Assembly: GCF_001592365.1 (NCBI RefSeq)
Contig: NZ_BCWU01000019.1
Location: forward strand, 1-39,455
Length of the DNA: 39,455 bases
Direction of reading: 5' to 3'
Origin: Gordonia hydrophobica NBRC 16057
Lineage (GTDB): Bacteria; Actinomycetota; Actinomycetes; Mycobacteriales; Mycobacteriaceae
Of the stretch, positions 1 to 6,888 are shown in pieces. Each line of letters opens with the position of its first letter. Within the stretch, counting starts at the first letter, position 1. A program made the position numbers and the translations under genes. The notes beneath the pieces were generated by a model. The model saw only the letters and a list, made by a program, of their open reading frames with translations. It had not been told where the DNA came from and searched no databases.

Positions 1-139
1 GACGCTGCGCCTGCTGCGCCCAGAACGCGAGCGGATCGGCCGCGGCGCGATCGTAGATGTCGGCTGACGCATTGGCATTCGCGGCGAACTCTGCGGAGGG
101 CGGGTACACCTTAGACAAGGACGTTACGTGGTCAGCCAT
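1..139 (-). CDS. acsA: Acetate--CoA ligase (acetyl-CoA synthetase), N-terminal fragment
   Basis: Only the first 46 codons lie in the window; the gene runs off the left edge. The ATG is at 139-137 on the minus strand, with a GAGGAA ribosome-binding site about 10 bases upstream. The peptide begins MADHVTSLSKVYPPS and continues through DPLAFWAQQAQR. That last stretch matches the 'FWaeqArrL' segment at the start of AMP-forming acetyl-CoA synthetases. The enzyme activates acetate with ATP and CoA in the cytosol to give acetyl-CoA. No catalytic motif falls inside the fragment, so the call rests on the N-terminal signature alone. Another short-chain acyl-CoA synthetase, such as a propionyl-CoA ligase, is the main alternative. 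It is divergent from the MarR gene at 675, so it is probably a chromosomal gene flanking the island. Confidence 0.7.
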   Translation of the reverse strand, partial: MADHVTSLSKVYPPSAEFAANANASADIYDRAAADPLAFWAQQAQR

Positions 140-674
140 CTGCTCTGCTTCCTCAGTCTCGAGATCAAGATGGTTACGGAACCCTCAGGTGTCTCGCGAA
201 GACCATCGTACGGTTTTAGTTGGCCCCGACACGCGGGACGCTCAATAACTACTTCATATGTGAACTGATGTCAATGGGTTCATGGGTTGGTGCGAGGATG
301 CCAGCCGCACCTAGAGGCACTTCTGCTTGAGGGGCGACAGGGCCCCTTGACCCTGGTTAGCGAGGGTGCTGTCTTAGATCGCCGACGGAGCGGGCGCTGA
401 AGCTTGGAACTCAACGGCGCTAAGAGGAGCCGCCTGAGTCATGGCGATTGAGCCGCATCAGCGGCACGTGGTGGCGCGTTGCGTATAGATGCCCTTGGGC
501 AAGACGCTTCACGCATGAAGTGTTGGCTGTTGTGTGTTAATCTCCGTTAAGGCAAGCGGAGTGCCGGAAGGCGCCTCGGTACCGGGTCTGTCGGGAAGGC
601 CGGTCCGCATTCTGCTCGTCGAAGAGCAGCGGGCTGCTGAGAGAACACGAGAGGGCGTCATGAAGGAAACCGAC
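140..674. other. Gene-free region between divergent acsA and a MarR gene
   Basis: About 535 bases with no convincing coding frame. They must hold the promoters for acsA (leftward) and the MarR gene (rightward). A small hairpin, AGGGGC / GCCCCT with a 6-base loop, lies at 330-347, and a TTCA/TGAA inverted repeat lies at 507-520. Base composition becomes more AT-rich here than in the core genes on the right, so this may be the left junction of an acquired block. I saw no tRNA, direct repeat or integrase that would mark an attachment site. Confidence 0.5.
507..520. promoter_or_regulatory. Inverted repeat CTTCA-N4-TGAAG upstream of the MarR gene
   Basis: The arms CTTCA and TGAAG are separated by CGCA. 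The core TTCACGCATGAA resembles TTCATAGATGAA in front of the NmtR-like gene (7380-7391). It could be an autoregulatory MarR site or a binding site of the cobalt sensor. The resemblance is seen; the binding is inferred. Confidence 0.35.
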
Positions 675-1124
675 ATGACTATCGCAAGCTCCACCTCGAC
701 AGACGGTTCGCTCGATGTACCGATGGGGGGCCTGCTCGCGTCCGTCGGTCGTACGGTAGTCCGTGGCGTCGACGCGGTGCTTCGGGAGACTGACGTCCCT
801 CTTTCTGCGGATCACTGGTACGCGCTCGACCTGATCGTCCGACGAGACGGCGTTGCGATGAACGACATTGCAAGGACGTTGTCGACGCCTCCTCCAACCG
901 TGACGAAAATCGTTGATCATCTCGTCGGGAATGCACTTGCTTTCAGGCTTGCTGACGACACGGACCGGCGCCGACTCTTCGTCCATGCTTCCAAGCGCGG
1001 ACTCGAATGCCATCAGAGCACACGTGCTGCGGTTATTGCAGCTGAGACTGCGCTTATTCGCGGTCTGCCCGAAGAGGTGTTGTCGGGGATGCGGGCGATG
1101 TGCCATGAGTGGCCGACTGGCTGA
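675..1124 (+). CDS. MarR-family transcriptional regulator
   Basis: A 149-residue protein of usual MarR length. A winged helix-turn-helix occupies roughly residues 45-110: 'LDLIVRRDGVAMNDIARTLSTPPPTV', then 'KIVDHLV' and the wing 'ADDTDRRRLFVHAS'. The D-x-D-x-R-R wing is typical of the family. The ATG at 675 is preferred because AAGGAA sits 5 bases upstream; an in-frame ATG at 660 is possible. Such proteins bind palindromic operators as dimers and often respond to small aromatic or amide ligands. It lies directly upstream of the nitrile hydratase operon on the same strand, with a gap of about 0.5 kb to that promoter. In Rhodococcus rhodochrous J1 a MarR-like protein, NhhD, acts as positive regulator of the homologous enzyme. 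That role here is inference from position. Confidence 0.8.
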   Translation: MTIASSTSTDGSLDVPMGGLLASVGRTVVRGVDAVLRETDVPLSADHWYALDLIVRRDGVAMNDIARTLSTPPPTVTKIVDHLVGNALAFRLADDTDRRRLFVHASKRGLECHQSTRAAVIAAETALIRGLPEEVLSGMRAMCHEWPTG

Positions 1125-1631
1125 CGGTCCGGCGGGGATTGGTTGCCGCTCTGACCGCAACGTTCGTGGTGGGCGGCGGGTCCCGCTAGCGGCGGCGAGC
1201 TCGGTGAATCGACCGCCTTGCGCCGTGTTGACGGCCCCACGAATGCAACAGGTTTATTCGTCCGGGAAATTTGCGTCGAGCGATTGTTGGCGTGAGCCGA
1301 GCCGGATCACTGTGTAGGGAGCGTCGTCATCTGTGGCAGCCGCCATCGCTGGTTCGGTCCGAGAAACCCGTGGTCTTCGGTCTGGCATCTTCTGAGGGCT
1401 GGTTCGCCATGCAGCCGAGATGGTTCTCGGATGGGGATCGGACTTCGGCGACTTGGTCCGCCGACTGTGCATATAGAGGACTGTCATCCTGGAGATTTCG
1501 ATGAGTTGAAGGGGCTGAGACTGGTTTGAACGAGAATCAATCAGATCGGCCCGCGCGGAGCGGCTCACGCTCCTGAGTGGGCGATGAAGGTGGTCTGCTC
1601 ACTGATTTCCGCCATCGTTCCAACCCGAATG
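1125..1631. other. Gene-free region upstream of the nitrile hydratase promoter
   Basis: About 500 bases in which the open frames on both strands have no recognisable protein character. They lack good ribosome-binding sites and read as arginine- and serine-rich out-of-frame translations. The region separates the MarR gene from the nitrile hydratase promoter at 1642. It may be a degraded gene or an extended regulatory region. I see no strong hairpin that would clearly terminate the MarR transcript. Confidence 0.45.
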
Positions 1632-1670
1632 TATGAACACCTTGACATTCGTTCATAGAGAAAGTACTAA
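1632..1670 (+). promoter_or_regulatory. Nitrile hydratase promoter with overlapping operator
   Basis: A perfect -35 box TTGACA (1642-1647) is followed after 17 bases by TACTAA (1665-1670), a reasonable -10 box. A 7-bp inverted repeat, TATGAAC (1632-1638) and GTTCATA (1651-1657), brackets the -35 box. A repressor bound there should block RNA polymerase. The half-site GTTCAT also occurs, in reverse orientation, in ATGAAC in front of the NmtR-like gene (7387-7392). Expected transcription start is near 1677, giving a leader of about 130 bases before the beta-subunit gene. Confidence 0.6.
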
Positions 1671-1674
1671 TTAT

Positions 1675-1696
1675 GTGACGCTAGTTACTGCGTCAC
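1675..1696 (+). promoter_or_regulatory. Perfect 7-bp inverted repeat at the nitrile hydratase transcript start
   Basis: GTGACGC (1675-1681) and GCGTCAC (1690-1696) are separated by 8 bases, immediately after the -10 box. It may be a second operator, for instance for the neighbouring MarR protein, or a 5' hairpin that stabilises an abundant mRNA. The sequence does not decide between them. Confidence 0.4.
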
Positions 1697-1806
1697 CGAC
1701 AAGTGTGGTGCATCTCGGTGAGTTCCGCTGGGAGTGCCGCAACAGGAACGCCGAGCATCGCGCATCGGGCGCGTTGAAATCGGATCGCCCAGATTGGAGA
1801 AGTCAA

Positions 1807-2496
1807 GTGGATGGAATCCATGACTGCGGAGGAATGACGGGTTACGGCCCGGTTCCTTACCAGAAGACCGAGCCATTCTTCCACCACGAGTGGGAGGGAC
1901 GTACGTTGTCGATCTTGACCTGGATGCACCTCAAGGGCATTTCATGGTGGGACAAGTCGCGCTTCTACCGCGAGATGATGGGTAACGAGAACTACGTGAA
2001 CGAGTTGCGCGACTCGTACTACACGCACTGGCTCAGCGCGGCGGAGCGGATTCTTGTCTCCGACCGTTACTTCACGGAGGAAGAGCGTAAGCACCGGGTC
2101 GAGGAGATTCTGGACGGCCGGTACGTGGATCGTCCGCCTTACCAGGAATTCGACGAGGCGCAGATTCAAGAGGCGATTGACCGGATGCATACGCCGCACT
2201 CGCTCAAGCGCGAAGGACCCGAGCCCGGATTCACGATTGGCGACGAAGTGCTCGTCAAGAACATGAATCCTCTGGGGCACAGCCGTTGCCCGAAGTTCGT
2301 CCGTGCACGAACAGGAAAGATCTCCAACTACCACGGCTGCCAGTTGTACCCGGAGACCACTTACCTGGAGCTGGCCGGCGATGCACGCCCGCTCTACACA
2401 GTGGAGTTCACCTCGCGAGAGCTGTGGGGTGAGGACGGCAACGACCGTGACACGGTCTATGTCGATCTCTGGGAACCCTACCTGGTCGCGGCCTGA
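1807..2496 (+). CDS. nhhB: Cobalt-type nitrile hydratase, beta subunit
   Basis: Beta subunit (also called nthB) of the alpha/beta metalloenzyme that hydrates nitriles to amides in the cytoplasm. The open frame extends upstream to 1633, but the true start is the GTG at 1807. GGAGAA sits 5 bases before it, and the protein then begins [20 protein letters not shown], the standard start of this family. Its 229 residues equal, as I recall, the length of the R. rhodochrous J1 high-molecular-weight enzyme's beta subunit. Stretches such as '[20 protein letters not shown]' and the C-terminal 'VDLWEPYL' are near-identical to that protein from memory. The order beta-alpha-activator is typical of cobalt enzymes. 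A 14-base gap separates it from the alpha gene, which has its own GAGGA site. Confidence 0.96.
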   Translation: MDGIHDCGGMTGYGPVPYQKTEPFFHHEWEGRTLSILTWMHLKGISWWDKSRFYREMMGNENYVNELRDSYYTHWLSAAERILVSDRYFTEEERKHRVEEILDGRYVDRPPYQEFDEAQIQEAIDRMHTPHSLKREGPEPGFTIGDEVLVKNMNPLGHSRCPKFVRARTGKISNYHGCQLYPETTYLELAGDARPLYTVEFTSRELWGEDGNDRDTVYVDLWEPYLVAA

Positions 2497-2510
2497 AACG
2501 AGGACAAATC

Positions 2511-3122
2511 ATGAGTGAGCATGTCAACAAGTACACCGAGTACGAAGCACGGACGAAGGCCATCGAGACGCTTCTCTATGAACGCGGACTGATCACGCCT
2601 GCCGCAGTCGATCGTGTTGTCTCCTACTATGAGAACGACGTCGGCCCTATGGGCGGAGCGAAAATCGTCGCCAAGGCTTGGACTGATCCCGAGTACGCCG
2701 ACTGGCTGAAGCGGGACGCTACCGCTGCGATGGCAGACATGGGCTATGCCGGTGAGCAGGCCCACGAGATCGAAGCGGTGTTCAACGACAGCTCTACCCA
2801 CCATGTCGTGGTGTGCACGCTGTGCTCGTGCTATCCGTGGCCGATTCTGGGACTTCCACCGGCCTGGTACAAGAGCATGGAGTACCGCTCTCGCGTCGTC
2901 GTGGATCCTCGGGGCGTCTTGAAGCGAGACTTCAGTCTTGATGTTCCGGACGATGTTGATCTCAAGGTTTGGGATAGTAGTTCGGAACGACGATACGTCG
3001 TCGTTCCCGAACGCCCCGAGGGGACCGAGGGTTGGAGTGCGGAGGAACTCACGAAACTGGTCTCGCGGGACTCGATGATCGGTGTCGCCCATGCGCTTAA
3101 GCCGGAAGAGGTCGTGGCATGA
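2511..3122 (+). CDS. nhhA: Cobalt-type nitrile hydratase, alpha subunit
   Basis: Catalytic subunit (nthA) that binds one non-corrin cobalt. The metal-binding claw is VCTLCSC, with Cys102, Cys105, Ser106 and Cys107. Threonine after the first cysteine marks the cobalt type; iron enzymes have serine there. In this family the second and third cysteines are oxidised to sulfinate and sulfenate, and the main-chain amides of Ser106 and Cys107 complete the site. The following YPWPILGLPPAWYKSMEYRS is also standard. The length of 203 residues and the opening MSEHVNKYTEYEARTKAIET match the R. rhodochrous high-molecular-weight alpha subunit. Its stop codon overlaps the start of the activator gene (ATGA), so translation is probably coupled. 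Some conserved-looking positions differ from the Rhodococcus protein, so it is a homologue and not a copy. Confidence 0.97.
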   Translation: MSEHVNKYTEYEARTKAIETLLYERGLITPAAVDRVVSYYENDVGPMGGAKIVAKAWTDPEYADWLKRDATAAMADMGYAGEQAHEIEAVFNDSSTHHVVVCTLCSCYPWPILGLPPAWYKSMEYRSRVVVDPRGVLKRDFSLDVPDDVDLKVWDSSSERRYVVVPERPEGTEGWSAEELTKLVSRDSMIGVAHALKPEEVVA

Positions 3123-3445
3123 CCGCGGCCGACAGCACAGAAACGCTGACGGATCGGCTACCTGCCGAGGGCAAGGGTGCGCCTCCTCGCGATAACGGTG
3201 AACTGCTCTTCACTGAGCCGTGGGAAGCCACCGCATTCGGCATAGCTGTGGGTCTCTCAGACCAGAAGTCCTACGAGTGGGAGTTCTTCCGACAGAGGTT
3301 GATCGAGAAGATCGCGGACGCGAACGGGTGCGAGGCCTACTACGAGAGTTGGGCCAAAGCACTTGAGGCGGCAGTGATCGACTCCGGCATGGTGTCTGAG
3401 GAAGACATTCGTGCCGAGATGGCGAAGCTCGAGATTATCGAGTGA
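3119..3445 (+). CDS. nhhG: Nitrile hydratase activator (cobalt-insertion chaperone)
   Basis: A 108-residue protein whose core, 'PRDNGELLFTEPWEATAFGIAVGL' then 'YEWEFFRQRLIEKIADA', is that of nitrile hydratase accessory proteins (NhhG/NhlE/P14K group), which resemble the N-terminal part of the beta subunit. In the Rhodococcus systems the activator forms a complex with an alpha subunit and delivers a cobalt-loaded, cysteine-oxidised alpha by subunit swapping. The start ATG overlaps the alpha stop by 4 bases. It is the last gene of the operon: a strong hairpin follows 33 bases after the stop. The C-terminal tail is acidic (EEDIRAEMAKLEIIE). A complete operon with intact activator suggests a functional enzyme. 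Confidence 0.93.
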   Translation: MTAADSTETLTDRLPAEGKGAPPRDNGELLFTEPWEATAFGIAVGLSDQKSYEWEFFRQRLIEKIADANGCEAYYESWAKALEAAVIDSGMVSEEDIRAEMAKLEIIE

Positions 3446-3477
3446 GGAGTCCGGGTCTGCGGTGATCCGGAGTGAGG

Positions 3478-3516
3478 GAGTCGGCCTCGCGTGTACTTCA
3501 CACGCGAGGCCGACTT
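3478..3516 (+). terminator. Strong hairpin terminator after the nitrile hydratase operon
   Basis: A 16-bp perfectly paired stem, AGTCGGCCTCGCGTGT (3479-3494) with its complement at 3500-3515, encloses the loop ACTTC. A further G-U pair is possible at the base. There is no long U tract, as is common in actinobacterial terminators. It insulates the enzyme operon from the importer ATPase gene downstream. Confidence 0.85.
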
Positions 3517-3594
3517 ACGCTGTAGAGCAGTCCGGATCGGTAGCTTTCGACACTGATGCTGCAGCGGTTCAGCGGCAGACCCTTATCTTCGTAT

Positions 3595-3608
3595 GAAACA
3601 ATTGTTTC
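3595..3608. promoter_or_regulatory. Perfect palindrome GAAACAATTGTTTC upstream of importer ATPase gene
   Basis: A 14-bp perfect palindrome, 133 bases before the ATPase start. Its left half, GAAACAATT, matches GAAATAATT at 7373-7381 and 11101-11109, in the promoters of the NmtR-like gene and of the second import operon. It is a candidate operator of the island's metal sensor. The region is unusually AT-rich: 30 of the 60 bases at 3601-3660 are G or C. Confidence 0.5.
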
Positions 3609-3740
3609 GGGAAGTAATTGGGAGGCTGTCAGTTTCGAGTCGTTGTACGCGCTTGTGACGTCGGAGTTGGAGGCTGGCGCACAATGGCATTCTACGGCGG
3701 CATCGAAGGAACAGCCGATTCGGATCATCCTGGAGGTTTG

Positions 3741-4565
3741 ATGACCTGTGTGACTAGCTCGGGACTGACGTGGCGAGTTGATAACGTGCATTGGAATGTC
3801 GGGGCGACAGAGATTCTGCGTGGAGTCACCGCATCCGGTGAACCGGGGGAGATAACGGCACTTCTGGGACCCAATGGCTCGGGGAAGACCACGCTGCTAT
3901 CGGTATTGGCTGGTGTTCGGCGCCCGACGTCTGGAACTGTCACTGTCATCGAACCGGGTGGTGCGCAACGAGATCTGCACGGTATTCGGACTCGTGAACG
4001 TGCGAAACTGTTGGCTCTTGTGGAGCAGCATGCTCAAACTGAGACGGTCCTGACAGTGAGGCAAGTGGTCGAATTGGGCCGGATTCCTCATCGCCAGCGT
4101 GGAGTGCCGTTTCACCTGCATTCGGTTATCGACGAAGCAATGGAGATCGCTGAGGTATCGGCCATTTCCGACAGGTCGTGGGCAACTCTCTCCGGCGGCG
4201 AGCGGCAACGTACCCAATTGGCACGGGCCTTGGCGCAGCAGCCTTCCCTACTTCTGCTCGATGAGCCGACAAATCACCTGGACCTGCACCATCAGATAGA
4301 TTTCCTCACCCGAATTCGATCCTTAGGATTGAGTACTGTTGCTGCACTCCATGATTTGGAGCTTGCGGCGGCGTTCTGTGATCGAGCGGTCGTCCTTGAT
4401 CGCGGAGAGGTGGTTGCCAGCGGGTCGGTCGACAAGGTCATCACACCGGACCTTCTCGACCGCGTCTACGGGGTCGACGGTGACGTGGAACCGCATCCGC
4501 GCGTTGACCGCCCCCATGTTCGTTGGACGGGGCTGACGACCTCGACGCGTAAGGTGCTGATCTGA
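3741..4565 (+). CDS. ABC transporter ATPase of the FecE/BtuD type (importer 1)
   Basis: A 274-residue ATPase for a metal-chelate or vitamin B12 class importer. Walker A GPNGSGKT is at residues 43-50, the ABC signature LSGGE at 150-154 and Walker B LLLLDEP at 170-176, followed by the H-loop region 'AALHDLELAA'. The ATG at 3741 follows a GGAGG site by 4 bases; an upstream in-frame ATG at 3684 is less well placed. It sits on the opposite strand to, and converges with, the FecCD-type permease at 4664-5683, so this importer's genes are split between two transcripts. It is clearly paralogous to the second ATPase at 8251-9048: both share 'VEQHA', 'VVELG/IVELG', 'IPH' and the 'VYG(V/I)D' tail. Substrate cannot be read from the ATPase. 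Cobalt or a cobalt complex is inferred from context. Confidence 0.9.
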   Translation: MTCVTSSGLTWRVDNVHWNVGATEILRGVTASGEPGEITALLGPNGSGKTTLLSVLAGVRRPTSGTVTVIEPGGAQRDLHGIRTRERAKLLALVEQHAQTETVLTVRQVVELGRIPHRQRGVPFHLHSVIDEAMEIAEVSAISDRSWATLSGGERQRTQLARALAQQPSLLLLDEPTNHLDLHHQIDFLTRIRSLGLSTVAALHDLELAAAFCDRAVVLDRGEVVASGSVDKVITPDLLDRVYGVDGDVEPHPRVDRPHVRWTGLTTSTRKVLI

Positions 4566-4663
4566 TCTGACGAGATGATGCACCCCGCCTCGTTGCGGCG
4601 AGGTGCAACGCGGCGGGGCGAGGGTCCAGAAGATGGTCGGCTACAGCTAACGGGTAACCGGCC

Positions 4664-5683
4664 TCATGCTTTTGCCGTTCCACGTAGGAGTATGAGCGCG
4701 AACACGGGAACGCCGATGAGGGCGGTCGCCACGCCGACGGGCAACTCTTGGGGATCAATGACAGTTCGAGCAGCGGTATCGACCCAAACCAGGAAGACTG
4801 CGCCGGTAAGGGCGGATATCGGTATTAGGTGGCGATGCGATGTACCCACGAGTATGCGAGCGATGTGTGGTAGGACCAACCCGACGAATCCGATGGCTCC
4901 CGACGTGCTGACGATTGCCGCCGTCATCAGAGCGGTTAGGATGAGTAGAGAAGCACGGATCGCTGTCACGTTCACACCGAGTGAAGCTGCAGAGGTCTCG
5001 CCGAAGGCGAAAGCATCCAACGATGCAGCGGAAGCGATGCAGGCGATCAAGCCAAGCAGAGCCAATCCACTCACGATCCACACGTCGGTCCAGGAAGCGT
5101 TGGCAAGCGAGCCCAATAGCCAGAATAGGACGCCTCGGGTTTGCTCTGCGTCCGCGGAGGTGAACACGATGAACGATGTCAACGCCGAGAACAGTTGAGT
5201 GCCTGCGACACCGGCGAGGACCACTCGGTCGGTTGTTCCGCCGGCGGCGGTAGCAAGCAAGAGTACGATCCCGAACGCCACTAGTGATCCGATGAATGCC
5301 CCGCCGGCCAATCCTAATGTCCCGGCTCCGATTCCTAGGATCACGACAACGACGGCACCAGTCGATGCTCCGGACGAGATTCCCAGAATGAATGGATCGG
5401 CGAGCGGATTTCTCAGCAATGACTGCAGGATGACGCCGCACACCGCCAAGCCGGCACCGCAGGCAGCTGCTAGCAGTGTTCTGGGCAAGCGAAGATTCCA
5501 GACGATGGCTTCCTTGATCGGAGTGAGCCCGGAACTGCCGCCGAAGAGGTGCGATCGGACGACGTCAACAGCTTGGGATGGGCTGATATCAGAAGGTCCA
5601 ATGGTCACTGCTACCGCAACTGATCCGCTGAGGATCACCAAGCCGAGTAGGCTGAGAAACCACGTGCGTCGAACCAAAATCAC
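4664..5683 (-). CDS. FecCD-family ABC permease (importer 1)
   Basis: A 339-residue membrane protein of the BtuC/FecCD family with about nine or ten hydrophobic segments. Family hallmarks are visible: 'RLPRTLLAAACGAGLAVCGVILQSLLRNPLADPFILGISSGA' near residues 67-108 and 'GAIGFVGLVLPHIARILVG' in the C-terminal third, which faces the ATPase. The GTG start (5683-5681) overlaps the stop of the upstream lipoprotein gene as GTGA, so the two are translationally coupled. The cognate ATPase is most likely the convergent gene at 3741-4565. The ATPase of importer 2 is an alternative partner. Such permeases carry ferric siderophores, haem, cobalamin or other metal complexes through the membrane. The cargo here is not evident from sequence. 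Confidence 0.92.
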   Translation of the reverse strand: MILVRRTWFLSLLGLVILSGSVAVAVTIGPSDISPSQAVDVVRSHLFGGSSGLTPIKEAIVWNLRLPRTLLAAACGAGLAVCGVILQSLLRNPLADPFILGISSGASTGAVVVVILGIGAGTLGLAGGAFIGSLVAFGIVLLLATAAGGTTDRVVLAGVAGTQLFSALTSFIVFTSADAEQTRGVLFWLLGSLANASWTDVWIVSGLALLGLIACIASAASLDAFAFGETSAASLGVNVTAIRASLLILTALMTAAIVSTSGAIGFVGLVLPHIARILVGTSHRHLIPISALTGAVFLVWVDTAARTVIDPQELPVGVATALIGVPVFALILLRGTAKA

Positions 5684-6714
5684 CGTGTTGGGTCCAGCTT
5701 CTGCAGCCTGGCCGCGATCAGCTCTGTACCGTCGGCCGTACGAATCGACGGATTCATCGCGCCGCCCGCGAGCGCGATGAAGCGGTCGTTCTTGACCGCC
5801 TCCATCTCCCGCGTGACAGGATTCGACTTCAAGAACTTGATCTTCTCCGTCGCAGTCTCAGCGGTCTCACTCCTGCGAGTCAGGTCACCGATTATCATGA
5901 CATCGGGATTGCGTGCGGCGACCGTTTCCCAGCTGATCTGGGGCCACTCCTCAGTGCTGTCTTCAAAAACGTTCTTGAGGCCTAGCGTTCGGCTGATAAT
6001 CCCTGGAGCGCCACAGCAGCCCGCCATATAAGGAGATTCGCTGTTAGCAAACCAGAACAACACGCTGGTGTCGTTTTTAGGGGCTGTATCGGCGGCCTTC
6101 CTCATTCTCGCTCGTAGGGATTCAACGAGCTCAGTTCCCTTCGCGGGAGTTCCGAAGATTTTCGCCAGCTCATTGATCTCCTGGTAGATCGTGTCGATCT
6201 CGAGTCGGCTTTTCCGGGCTCCGTCTACGCTCTTAGCGTCGCGTTTACTGCATTCGGAGGGAGATACGTAAGAGGGGACCCCGAGCTTTTCAAGACGTTG
6301 AGGTGTCGTAACTCCGCCGTCGCCGAGTGTGTTATTGAGTGAGGCTGTCACGATGTCTGGTTCTTTCTCCAGGACTCGTTCCAGCGAAGGAGCGTTGTCG
6401 GCCAGGCGCTCGACCTTTCGGTTCTCGTCTTCAAGGTTCGGTTTCACCGGGTCGGTCCACGTGGCGGTGCCGACCATCCGGTCTGCCAAACCGAGCGATA
6501 GTAGGATCTCAGTGGATGCCTGGTTCAGTGAGACAGCTTGCTGTGGAGGCTTGTCGACGGTTACCTCTCGGCCACAGTTGTTGATTTTCACCGGATATCC
6601 GTTGGCGGTGGAAGCGCCGGGGCCGGATTCATCCGATGCCGATGTGCAGGAGGCAAGGACCGCAGCTGTGGTCAATAGAAGGCCTGCGAATAGGCGCGGT
6701 GTACGTGATTGCAT
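5680..6714 (-). CDS. Lipoprotein substrate-binding protein of metal-chelate type (importer 1)
   Basis: A lipoprotein of 344 residues. A signal peptide, MQSRTPRLFAGLLLTTAAVLAS, precedes the lipobox cysteine at residue 23. The mature protein has the periplasmic-binding fold of the FecB/BtuF class: 'NCGREVTVDKPPQQAVSLNQASTEILLSLGLADRMVGTATW' begins lobe one, and 'WETVAARNPDVMIIGD' lies in lobe two. The ATG at 6714 is chosen because the signal sequence starts there; the open frame extends upstream without a better start. An unusual Cys-Cys pair occurs at residues 233-234 (MAGCCGAPG) and might bind metal. The 'NCGR' opening also occurs in actinobacterial binding proteins that have been proposed to carry the F420 precursor, but no F420 gene lies nearby. 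Confidence 0.88.
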   Translation of the reverse strand: MQSRTPRLFAGLLLTTAAVLASCTSASDESGPGASTANGYPVKINNCGREVTVDKPPQQAVSLNQASTEILLSLGLADRMVGTATWTDPVKPNLEDENRKVERLADNAPSLERVLEKEPDIVTASLNNTLGDGGVTTPQRLEKLGVPSYVSPSECSKRDAKSVDGARKSRLEIDTIYQEINELAKIFGTPAKGTELVESLRARMRKAADTAPKNDTSVLFWFANSESPYMAGCCGAPGIISRTLGLKNVFEDSTEEWPQISWETVAARNPDVMIIGDLTRRSETAETATEKIKFLKSNPVTREMEAVKNDRFIALAGGAMNPSIRTADGTELIAARLQKLDPTR

Positions 6715-6725
6715 GGGTTGTATGC

Positions 6726-6739
6726 TTTCTAGCGCGAAA
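6726..6739. promoter_or_regulatory. Weak inverted repeat TTTC-N6-GAAA before importer 1
   Basis: TTTC (6726-6729) and GAAA (6736-6739) flank TAGCGC, 12 bases before the lipoprotein start. The TTC-N6-GAA spacing equals that of the sites at 508-519, 7380-7391 and 11109-11120. The motif is short enough to occur by chance, and it sits very close to the start codon. It is recorded as a weak candidate. Confidence 0.22.
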
Positions 6740-6888
6740 TGGCGAACTGAGGGGGTTTTCGTCCTCACGCTTTGGCCAGCTTGAGGAAGTTGATCATTGA
6801 CGACTGGCATCCACGGGTCGTTGGGACACCCTGCTCGTGCAACGCACTCGGTGGAAACTATGAGATGTACAGACGTGAGGTGTTGCGA

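Noticed and set aside
560..660. Possible cobalamin riboswitch before the MarR gene, suggested by GGGAAGGCCGG and the cobalt context
   Set aside because: Only a short purine-rich string fits. The B12 box, the conserved GCCACTG-type element and the paired arms are missing, and the other importer leaders lack them too.
1254..1568. Minus-strand open frame of about 100 codons upstream of nitrile hydratase
   Set aside because: No ribosome-binding site, mixed composition without domains, and it overlaps the expected regulatory region.
2511..3122. Iron-type nitrile hydratase
   Set aside because: The claw has threonine (CTLCSC), not the serine of iron enzymes, and the beta-alpha-activator order is that of cobalt types.
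1807..3445. Thiocyanate hydrolase, which shares the CTLCSC metal site
   Set aside because: Both subunits have the lengths and terminal sequences of high-molecular-weight nitrile hydratase, and the third gene is an activator, not a thiocyanate hydrolase subunit.
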